A program made the position numbers and the translations under genes. The notes below the pieces were generated by a model, which was given only the letters and a program-made list of their open reading frames with translations, had not been told where the DNA came from and searched no databases. A stretch of DNA of 49,967 bases from Bacteroidota bacterium (GTDB taxonomy: Bacteria; Bacteroidota; Bacteroidia; NS11-12g; UBA955), in assembly GCA_025354385.1 (NCBI GenBank), contig JANXMZ010000038.1:1-49967 (forward strand), read 5' to 3'. Position 1 is the stretch's first letter, and the number at the start of each line of letters is the position of its first letter. This document shows, piece by piece, positions 35,701 through 41,869 of the stretch.

Positions 35701-36225
35701 TTACTTTTTTAATGTTGGCACCTCCATAATTGCGCCACAGTGTTTGCAGGTTCTAAGATTAATATCATCATAAAAATTCTGCATTAAAACAGGTAATTGA
35801 CCAACAATATCACTGCAATGAAAACTTGCTCTGTAAAGTTCCTTATCGCAATTTTCGCAATACCAAGTACAAGCATCCATTTCATTTTCTTCTCTGTATT
35901 TCTCTATCACTAAACCAACCGTATTGGGATATCGCTGAGGAGAGTGTTCTACACGGGGTGGCAATAAAAACAAGTCGCCTTCACGAATATCAATTACACG
36001 GGTTTTACCATTTTCGCGAATGGGCAATTGCATATCCCCTTCTAATTGATAAAAAAGCTCCTCACCTTCGTTGTAGTGAAACTCCTTTCTTGCATTTGGG
36101 CCACCCACCACCATTACCATAAAATCTGCATCTTTATACACCAATTGATTGCCCACTGGTGGCTTTAATAAATGGCGATTTTCATCTATCCACTTTTTTA
36201 AATTTATAGGATTTAATATTTCCAT
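35701..36225 (-). CDS. nbaC: 3-hydroxyanthranilate 3,4-dioxygenase
   Basis: A 174-residue cupin that splits the ring of 3-hydroxyanthranilate with O2. Cupin ligands are in FHYNEGEELFYQLEGDM (His, Glu) and PPRVEHSPQRYPNT (His). The C-terminal rubredoxin-like site with CENC and CKHC, seen in bacterial enzymes, is complete. The product goes to quinolinate (NAD) or to degradation via 2-aminomuconate; the next enzyme is not in the window, so the fate cannot be told. Confidence 0.95.
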   Translation of the reverse strand: MEILNPINLKKWIDENRHLLKPPVGNQLVYKDADFMVMVVGGPNARKEFHYNEGEELFYQLEGDMQLPIRENGKTRVIDIREGDLFLLPPRVEHSPQRYPNTVGLVIEKYREENEMDACTWYCENCDKELYRASFHCSDIVGQLPVLMQNFYDDINLRTCKHCGAIMEVPTLKK

Positions 36226-36234
36226 AGATATTAT

Positions 36235-37395
36235 TTATAGAGTGCCTCTGCGTGCTTGTTCAGCTTCAATTGATTCAAACAAAGCTTGGAAATTACCCTT
36301 ACCAAATGAACGTGCACCTTTGCGTTGTATGATTTCAAAAAACAAAGTTGGTCGGTCTTCCACTGGCTTCGTAAAAATCTGCAATAGATAACCCTCTTCA
36401 TCTCTGTCTACCATAATGCCCCATTTTTTCAATTCGGTTAAATCTTCTTCAATTATGCCAACTCTGTTGTGTACACTATCATAATAGGTGCCTGGTACAT
36501 ATAAAAATTCGACCCCACGTTTGCGCATTTCGGAAATGGTAAATACAATATCATCTGTTGCTACTGCAATGTGTTGACAACCGGCACCTTTATAAAAATC
36601 CAAATATTCTTCAACTTGAGATTTCTTTTTTCCTATAGCTGGTTCATTGATAGGAAATTTAATATAGCCATTACCGTTGGTCATTACTTTGCTCATTAAT
36701 GCAGTATATTTTGTAGAAATATCTTTGTCATCGAATGTCACTAAATTGGCAAACCCCATAATTTCTTCATAGAAAGACGACCATTTATTCATACTGCCCA
36801 TTTCCACATTTCCCACCATATGATCAATGTATTTGAGTCCAGTAGAAATTGGATGATACTCCGTTTCCAGCTTTTCATAACCCGGTAAGAAAATACCATT
36901 GTAATTTTTTCTTTCAATAAAAATATGAACTGTATCGCCATAGGTTCTGATGCCCGATTGGCGAATTATCCCATCTTTACTTTCTATGGTTTCCGGATCC
37001 ATATAGGAAGTTGCGCCACGCGATACTGTTTGATGATGGGCATCATAAGCATCGTTCACCCATAAGGCAATTACCTTCACCCCATCGCCATGTTTTATCA
37101 AATGTTTAGAAATCTCACTGTCTGGATCTAACGGAGTGGTAAGCACCAACCGTATTTTTCCTTGCTGAAGGACATAAGAAGTACGATCTCTAACACCTGT
37201 CTCCAAACCAGCATAAGCTAGGTCTTGAAAACCCAAAGCCGTTTTGTAATAGTGTGCCGCTTGCTTGGCATTACCTACATATAGTTCTACATAATCAGTT
37301 CCATTGATGGGTAAAAAATCCTTGGCTTCCGAAAATATTTTTTGTGTTTCAGAATATTCAAAATTTTTAACATTGCTTAAATTTTCAGTTATCAT
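36235..37395 (-). CDS. hppD: 4-hydroxyphenylpyruvate dioxygenase
   Basis: A 386-residue Fe(II) dioxygenase of the VOC fold that turns 4-hydroxyphenylpyruvate into homogentisate. Iron ligands are visible in YIDHMVGNVEMGSMNKW (first His), GAGCQHIAVATDDIVFTI (second His) and PTLFFEIIQRKGARSFGKGN (Glu). The latter is the diagnostic C-terminal region. The product feeds HmgA, encoded 32 nt upstream in the same unit. Confidence 0.97.
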   Translation of the reverse strand: MITENLSNVKNFEYSETQKIFSEAKDFLPINGTDYVELYVGNAKQAAHYYKTALGFQDLAYAGLETGVRDRTSYVLQQGKIRLVLTTPLDPDSEISKHLIKHGDGVKVIALWVNDAYDAHHQTVSRGATSYMDPETIESKDGIIRQSGIRTYGDTVHIFIERKNYNGIFLPGYEKLETEYHPISTGLKYIDHMVGNVEMGSMNKWSSFYEEIMGFANLVTFDDKDISTKYTALMSKVMTNGNGYIKFPINEPAIGKKKSQVEEYLDFYKGAGCQHIAVATDDIVFTISEMRKRGVEFLYVPGTYYDSVHNRVGIIEEDLTELKKWGIMVDRDEEGYLLQIFTKPVEDRPTLFFEIIQRKGARSFGKGNFQALFESIEAEQARRGTL

Positions 37396-37427
37396 ATCAA
37401 TATTGATTTTTTAAATTTTAATAAATT

Positions 37428-38591
37428 TTATAATTGGTATTGCCAAGAATGGTAATAATCCTTAACCTCCAAATTCAGTGCTTCCTTGGTAATTTGAACT
37501 GGATTAAAAGGGTCTATCATTACCGCCAATTCATTGGTTTCCTTTTTGCCAATGCTTCTCTCAATAGCACCAGGATGTGGGCCGTGTGGCAAACCGCCAG
37601 TATGCAAGGTTATTTGACCTTGTTGAATATCATTACGACTCATAAAATCACCATCTACATAATATAATAATTCATCACTGTCAATATTGCTGTGGTGATA
37701 TGGTGCTGGAATGGCCTCTGGATGGTAATCGTATAAACGCGGCACAAAAGAGCAGATTACAAAGTTATTGGCCTGAAATTGTTGATGTATTGGCGGTGGC
37801 ATATGCACGCGACCCGTTATTGGCTCAAAATCGTGAATAGAAATGGCGTAAGGATAAGAACAACCATCGTATCCTACAACATCAAATGGATGCGTGGCAT
37901 ATACATATGGATATACCAATCCGCGCTTTTTAATCTTTATAGTAAATGCTCCTTTTTCATCATGGGTTTCCATACCATATGGAAATTTTATATCCCTTTC
38001 GCAGAATGGCGAATGTTCTAAAAACTGCCCGTATTGATTGCGATATCTAGCGGGCGTTTCTATAGGGCTGAAAGACTCTACAAATAATATTTTATTATCA
38101 GCAGTTGCAAAGGTGATTTGATAAACGGTTCCTCTAGGAATAATAATATAATCCCCATATTCAAAATCAATTTTACCATACATGGTATTCAAAGTGCCAG
38201 AGCCTTTATGAATAAAAAGCATTTCATCTGCGTCTGCGTTTTTAAAAAAGTAATCCTCCATGCTATTTTGTGGAGCAGCTACTCCTATATGCAAATCGGC
38301 ATTTACAAAAAGTACTTTACGACTCTTGATATAATCTACATCGGGTGCAGCTTCAAAACCCAAATAACTTCGGTTCTGTAAATTATCTTCCACTGCTATT
38401 TCTGGTCGAACGCTATATGGCTCTCCCATTTCTTTAACAATGGTGGGTGGGTATAAATGATACACCAAAGAAGATATTCCTGCGAATCCTTCGGTTCCAA
38501 ATAATTCTTCGTGATAAAGACTGCCATTAGGCTGCCTGAATACAGTGTGACGTTTATGTGGTATTTTTCCTACCTGACGATATATTGGCAT
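37428..38591 (-). CDS. hmgA: homogentisate 1,2-dioxygenase
   Basis: A 387-residue ring-cleaving Fe(II) dioxygenase of the cupin type. GRVHMPPPIHQQFQANNFVI, PYHHSNIDSDELLYYVDGDF and TLHTGGLPHGPHPGAIERSI carry the metal and substrate residues, as in the bacterial short form (about 385 aa). It produces maleylacetoacetate; the isomerase and fumarylacetoacetase that follow are not in the window. It starts 15 nt after the stop of the persulfide dioxygenase gene. Confidence 0.95.
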   Translation of the reverse strand: MPIYRQVGKIPHKRHTVFRQPNGSLYHEELFGTEGFAGISSLVYHLYPPTIVKEMGEPYSVRPEIAVEDNLQNRSYLGFEAAPDVDYIKSRKVLFVNADLHIGVAAPQNSMEDYFFKNADADEMLFIHKGSGTLNTMYGKIDFEYGDYIIIPRGTVYQITFATADNKILFVESFSPIETPARYRNQYGQFLEHSPFCERDIKFPYGMETHDEKGAFTIKIKKRGLVYPYVYATHPFDVVGYDGCSYPYAISIHDFEPITGRVHMPPPIHQQFQANNFVICSFVPRLYDYHPEAIPAPYHHSNIDSDELLYYVDGDFMSRNDIQQGQITLHTGGLPHGPHPGAIERSIGKKETNELAVMIDPFNPVQITKEALNLEVKDYYHSWQYQL

Positions 38592-38606
38592 TGATTAAAT
38601 TTGTTT

Positions 38607-40019
38607 TTATAATAATGAACTAGGGCATACATAAGCAGTTTTTGCAATATTTGTTTTTGCCAATTCAGCAAATCCACCTCTTATTTCTGTAAAATTTTCC
38701 CAACCACGTTGTTTTAAAATAGAAGCGGCTATCATACTTCTGTAACCACCAGCACAATGCAAAAAGAAATGCTGATTTTTAGGAAACTCAGAAAGATGTT
38801 TGTTGATTTGATTAATGGGAATATTGATTGCACCAACAATGTGTTCTGCATTATATTCACTTTGCTTTCGCACATCAAATATCAATGGCTTTTGGTTATA
38901 TTGTAATGCAAGATTATCCGCATTGTTTCTTCTAATACTTTCCATCGGTTTGGCCGCTATCATCCAAGCAGAGATTCCACCCTTCAAATAACCCAAAACA
39001 CCATTGTAACCAATGCGCGCCAGACGTGTAATTGTCTCCTCTTCCTTGCCTTCATCTGTCACCAATAAAATTTTCTGTTGTATATCACTTACCATTTCGC
39101 CTACCCACTGGGCAAAGCTGCCTTCTAAACCGAAATTAATACTATTGGGAATAAAACCTTTTGAAAAATCTTCAGCATTTCTAGTATCCAAAACCAAAGC
39201 TTCTGTCTCGTTAACAATTGCTTCAAATTCTTGAACTTCGAAAGCATGCAAGGCTTTGTCTTTTACAATATCAAAACTTTCATAACCTTTAATATTTAAT
39301 AATACGTTGCTTGGAAAATAACCTGGAGGTGTGGTTAAACCTGATAATAATTCTTTCTTAAAATCTTCTTTACTAAGGACAGGATTCAAGGCATAATTAA
39401 CCTGCTTTTGGTGACCTAAGGTATCTGTGGTTTCCTTGCTCATATTCTTACCACAAGCACTACCAGCCCCATGGTTGGGATATACGATTAAATCATCCGA
39501 TAAAGGCATAATCTTATTGCGCAATGAATCATAAAGCATGCCTGCTAATTTATCTCCCGTTAAATCTGCAATAACGTGTTGAGCTAAATCTGGTCGACCA
39601 ACATCTCCAATAAATAAAGTATCTCCGCTAATAATACCATGCTCTTTGCCACTTTCGTCTAGTATTAAATAAGTAGTACTTTCCAAAGTATGACCAGGTG
39701 TATGTATCGCCTTTACCATGCAATTTCCAACACGAAACATTTGCCCATCTTCTGCCGTTACAGCCTCAAATGCTGGTTTTGCAGTAGGTCCATAAACAAT
39801 TTCAGCCCCAGTTTTTTTTGCCAAGTCTAAATGACCGCTAACAAAGTCGGCATGAAAATGTGTTTCAAAAACATACTTTATACTAGCATGGTTAGCTATT
39901 GCTTTTTCAATATAAGGTTGAACATCGCGCAAAGGGTCGAATATGGCTGCTTCCCCATTGCTCTCTAAATAATAGGCAGCATGTGCCAAGCAGCCAGTAT
40001 AAATTTGTTCTATTTTCAT
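38607..40019 (-). CDS. MBL-fold persulfide dioxygenase with two rhodanese domains (CstB-like)
   Basis: A 470-residue protein in three parts. The N-terminal metallo-beta-lactamase domain (1-250) has HFHADFVSGH with His-54, His-56, Asp-58, then HTPGHTLEST and GDTLFIGDVGRPDL, the mono-iron site of ETHE1-type persulfide dioxygenases. A first rhodanese domain (about 260-355, LDTRNAEDFSKGFIPNSINF) has no Cys in its loop (VTDEGKEEE). A second (about 370-460) is active-type, with Cys-422 in HCAGGYRSM. This is the CstB layout. It would oxidise persulfide to sulfite or thiosulfate with O2. It is the first gene of the operon, next to the promoter at 40037. Confidence 0.9.
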   Translation of the reverse strand: MKIEQIYTGCLAHAAYYLESNGEAAIFDPLRDVQPYIEKAIANHASIKYVFETHFHADFVSGHLDLAKKTGAEIVYGPTAKPAFEAVTAEDGQMFRVGNCMVKAIHTPGHTLESTTYLILDESGKEHGIISGDTLFIGDVGRPDLAQHVIADLTGDKLAGMLYDSLRNKIMPLSDDLIVYPNHGAGSACGKNMSKETTDTLGHQKQVNYALNPVLSKEDFKKELLSGLTTPPGYFPSNVLLNIKGYESFDIVKDKALHAFEVQEFEAIVNETEALVLDTRNAEDFSKGFIPNSINFGLEGSFAQWVGEMVSDIQQKILLVTDEGKEEETITRLARIGYNGVLGYLKGGISAWMIAAKPMESIRRNNADNLALQYNQKPLIFDVRKQSEYNAEHIVGAINIPINQINKHLSEFPKNQHFFLHCAGGYRSMIAASILKQRGWENFTEIRGGFAELAKTNIAKTAYVCPSSLL

Positions 40020-40036
40020 ACTATTGAAATATGGAG

Positions 40037-40044
40037 CAAAAATA
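40037..40044 (-). promoter_or_regulatory. -7 promoter box, TAttTTTG, of the ten-gene oxygenase operon
   Basis: A perfect -7 match on the minus strand, 17 nt before the ATG at 40019. No TTTG lies 19-21 bp upstream, which suggests that an activator may be needed. Candidate sites lie at 40095-40115 and 40124-40137. Confidence 0.55.
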
Positions 40045-40094
40045 ATATTTATTAGATATATTAAGACCTTTTTATCTTTTAATATTCAAAAACT

Positions 40095-40115
40095 AATCAA
40101 AATCATCTTTTGATT
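40095..40115. promoter_or_regulatory. inverted repeat AATCAAAA-N5-TTTTGATT
   Basis: A perfect 8-bp dyad with a 5-bp centre (TCATC), about 60 bp upstream of the operon -7 box in the divergent region with the PspC gene. It is a plausible operator. Confidence 0.4.
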
Positions 40116-40123
40116 ATAATAAT

Positions 40124-40137
40124 TTGATTGAAATCAG
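40124..40137. promoter_or_regulatory. FNR/CRP-family-like box TTGAT-TGAA-ATCAG
   Basis: Nine of ten defined bases match the FNR consensus TTGAT-N4-ATCAA. It lies about midway between the divergent start sites, near -98 from both. An oxygen-responsive or redox CRP/FNR-family regulator acting on the oxygenase operon is an inference; none is encoded in the window. Confidence 0.4.
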
Positions 40138-40214
40138 ATAGAGAAATTAGGTATCAATTGTACCTTTTTAATTAGAATTTACGAATACTTGTTTCATTCA
40201 TCCAAAAATTGTTT

Positions 40215-40222
40215 TAAATTTG
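40215..40222 (+). promoter_or_regulatory. -7 promoter box, TAaaTTTG, for the PspC gene
   Basis: A perfect -7 match ends 4 nt before the ATG at 40227 (TTTGCATAATG), again implying a leaderless or nearly leaderless mRNA. A TTTC with a 19-bp spacer is the best -33 candidate. Confidence 0.5.
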
Positions 40223-40226
40223 CATA

Positions 40227-40445
40227 ATGCCACTGTTTAAAAACATCATCGAAACACAAGCTTTTGGGGTTTGCTCCAAATTGGGTGAAAAAATGGGGCT
40301 CAGTACCAAACGCATTCGTTTGTTTTTTCTCTACACCTCTTTTCTAACCTTAGGCTCGCCAATTATTATTTATATGGTATTGGCCTTTTGGATGAATATG
40401 CGCAAGTATGCTCGCGAAAAGAGAACAGCTGTTTGGGATTTATAA
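40227..40445 (+). CDS. PspC-domain membrane protein, 72 aa
   Basis: A 72-residue protein that is almost only a PspC domain: FGVCSKLGEKMGLSTKRIRL followed by one hydrophobic segment (LFFLYTSFLTLGSPIIIYMVLAF, about 32-54) and a basic tail. PspC proteins take part in envelope stress sensing; these short forms may work as small membrane anchors. Its last 6 nt overlap the end of a converging decayed gene. It is divergent from the oxygenase operon and shares its regulatory region. Confidence 0.88.
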   Translation: MPLFKNIIETQAFGVCSKLGEKMGLSTKRIRLFFLYTSFLTLGSPIIIYMVLAFWMNMRKYAREKRTAVWDL

Positions 40446-40858
40446 AATCTTATCTTTAGGATGTCGTTCAACATCTTTGCCATTAATGTTCTGAATTACC
40501 TAGGCTTCAGTTTCCTTTAAACGTAAATATTTCCATAGACTTGCACTATTGGAAGGGGCATAATTGATGACCCTTTTATCATCATTAAAACCTCAAAATC
40601 GGTTTCGGAATAATTGCCAACAATATAAGATCGGTACTTGATTTCATAATTCTTATCCCTTTTCAATTCAACCAATTAATTAACTAGGACTGTTGTATAA
40701 TAATCAGATCTATTTACAACATCTTCAAAAGCTTTATATAAATATTAGACATGGACAGCCCTATTGGCTTTACTTCTAAACCTAAATTTTGGACCATCTT
40801 GGTTTTGGCAGCATCGAACTAAAAAAATGATTACAATCAAGGTTAAACTGTATTTTAT
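40440..40858 (-). pseudogene. decayed lipoprotein gene
   Basis: One minus-strand frame reads as a lipoprotein: K-Y-S-L-T-L-I-V-I-I-F-L-V-R-C-C after an ATA where a start ATG would be expected (40858-40856). The same frame then continues with protein-like stretches (YKAFEDVVNRSDYYTTVLVN, RDKNYEIKYRSYIVGNYSET, DFEVLMMIKGSS) but is broken by three in-frame stops. After a shift of frame it goes on as VIQNINGKDVERHPKDKIL before a final stop at about 40440. Loss of the start, several stops and a frameshift indicate a gene in decay. No family recognised. Sequencing error is unlikely to explain all lesions. Confidence 0.65.
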
Positions 40859-40940
40859 GGGATACAAATACAAGAGAGGGTATTTTCAATAAAAATAATT
40901 GGAAGCACAAAAAAGCTCTGTTTTAAACAATATAGCCGGT

Positions 40941-40980
40941 ATTAAACATTTAAAAACGACAATAAGCGATTAAAATTTCC
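40941..40980 (+). promoter_or_regulatory. 10-bp phased repeat element upstream of ssb (copy 1)
   Basis: Four consecutive 10-bp units: ATTAAACATT, TAAAAACGAC, AATAAGCGAT, TAAAATTTCC. They match the element at 45756-45795 at 33 of 40 positions without gaps. The last unit runs into a -33-like TTTC (40976-40979), which is 20 bp from a -7-like CAtcTTTG (41000-41007). This is the layout expected for an activator that contacts polymerase from one face of the helix. Confidence 0.6.
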
Positions 40981-40999
40981 TTTGATTTTTAAGTCACCA

Positions 41000-41008
41000 C
41001 ATCTTTGC
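41000..41008 (+). promoter_or_regulatory. -7-like box CATCTTTGC of ssb
   Basis: One mismatch to TAnnTTTG. The same nine bases occur at 45816-45824 at nearly the same distance from the phased repeats (29 versus 30 nt) and from the start codon (20 versus 18 nt). Confidence 0.5.
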
Positions 41009-41028
41009 TCCATCATTTAAAAAAAAAT

Positions 41029-41379
41029 ATGTTTATGAACTCATTAAGAAATCGTGTTATGCTTATCGGCCGCCTTGGTGCGCAGCCAGAAACCAAACAA
41101 TTAGCCAACGGAAGCGCCATGGCGCGTTTTTCTATCGCCACCTCAGAATCATACAAAAATGACAAGGGGGAGCGTGTGGAAGAAACACAATGGCACAATC
41201 TAATTGCCTGGGGCAAGGTTGCAGAGATAGCGGGTAAGTATTTAACCAAAGGAAAAGAAGTGGCGATAGAAGGCAAACTCGTTACCAGACAGTATACCGA
41301 TAAAGATGGTAACAAAAGATCCAATACCGAAATTGTGGTGGCTGATTTATTGTTGATAGGTGGCAAGCCTGCTGAGTAG
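41029..41379 (+). CDS. ssb: short single-stranded DNA-binding protein
   Basis: A 116-residue SSB that is nearly only the OB-fold: NRVMLIGRLGAQPETKQLAN, ARFSIATSESYKNDKGERVE, ETQWHNLIAWGKVAEIAGKY, LTKGKEVAIEGKLVTRQYTD. It ends ADLLLIGGKPAE, without the Gly-rich linker and acidic DDDIPF-type tip through which housekeeping SSB binds partner proteins. It is therefore likely a second, conditional SSB (DNA uptake, repair or stress). An upstream TTG in frame lies inside the -7 box, so the start is the ATG at 41029 (or 41035). A strong hairpin follows the stop. Confidence 0.93.
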   Translation: MFMNSLRNRVMLIGRLGAQPETKQLANGSAMARFSIATSESYKNDKGERVEETQWHNLIAWGKVAEIAGKYLTKGKEVAIEGKLVTRQYTDKDGNKRSNTEIVVADLLLIGGKPAE

Positions 41380-41393
41380 TTTAGCAGCTGAGT

Positions 41394-41439
41394 AATAAGT
41401 TCGGGGAGTTCTTGTGTTGTGGCTCCCCGTTTACTTATT
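41394..41439 (+). terminator. long hairpin after ssb, probable terminator
   Basis: Nested arms AATAAGT + CGGGGAG pair with CTCCCCG + ACTTATT around a 14-nt loop, 15 nt past the ssb stop. There is no long U tract, so termination may be partial, or the hairpin may protect the mRNA end. Confidence 0.65.
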
Positions 41440-41795
41440 GCTTGGAGTTATTTATTGATCATCCAAATTAATTGTTCACTTTAAATTTAAAGTATCATTT
41501 GAAATTTTCTAATCCATTTTATTTTTCAAATCCATAATTAATTTCTCAAATTGAGAAATTACAGTTAGTCAAAAAAAGCATCAGCCAAATTATAATTTTT
41601 GGGGAACACTGTTACTCCAATGGATTTCGAATATTCTGTTAAAATTTTTTTAAGATGGCATTATTCATGTAATCTAATTACCACGAATAAATTGAAGCAG
41701 TATGCATAAAATTTGTAACGCTACATCAATTAAAATATAATTTAAAAGTAGACCAAAAATATTTCAGGCTCTGTAACGCCTGCCTATAAAACACC
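41440..41795. other. gene-poor stretch with a coding remnant
   Basis: No intact gene is supported. On the minus strand, about 41646-41565, a protein-like stretch I-L-T-E-Y-S-K-S-I-G-V-T-V-F-P-K-N-Y-N-L ends in A-D-A-F-F-D and TAA. Just before it, an ATG at 41668 is out of frame across a run of seven A, as if one base had been lost. This looks like the remains of a short gene. The plus strand from about 41700 shows an imperfect -7 box (AAaaTTTG) and AGGC...GCCT, leading to the hairpin at 41796. Confidence 0.35.
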
Positions 41796-41828
41796 AACAA
41801 AAGGAGGTTCTTTTGAACCTCCTTTGTT
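41796..41828 (+). terminator. strong hairpin upstream of the kinase gene
   Basis: AAAGGAGGTTC and GAACCTCCTTT form an 11-bp stem with a TTTT loop, extended by AAC/GTT across one bulged A. ATTTTATATTTTTTT follows. No upstream gene on this strand needs it except ssb, which has its own hairpin, so it may end an unannotated small RNA. Its 3' arm overlaps the kinase -33 box. Confidence 0.65.
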
Positions 41829-41855
41829 ATTTTATATTTTTTTAATTTACATTTG
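41823..41855 (+). promoter_or_regulatory. complete Bacteroidota promoter of the kinase-regulator pair
   Basis: TTTG (41823-41826), a 21-bp spacer and TAcaTTTG (41848-41855) match both boxes, 14 nt before the ATG at 41870. The -33 box lies within the 3' arm of the hairpin 41796-41828. Confidence 0.75.
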
Positions 41856-41869
41856 ATAAATATTATGAC

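Noticed and set aside
41565..41668. Possible short minus-strand gene or programmed frameshift at a run of seven A
   Set aside because: Only a 26-residue coding-like stretch is left and the ATG is out of frame; decay is the simpler explanation.
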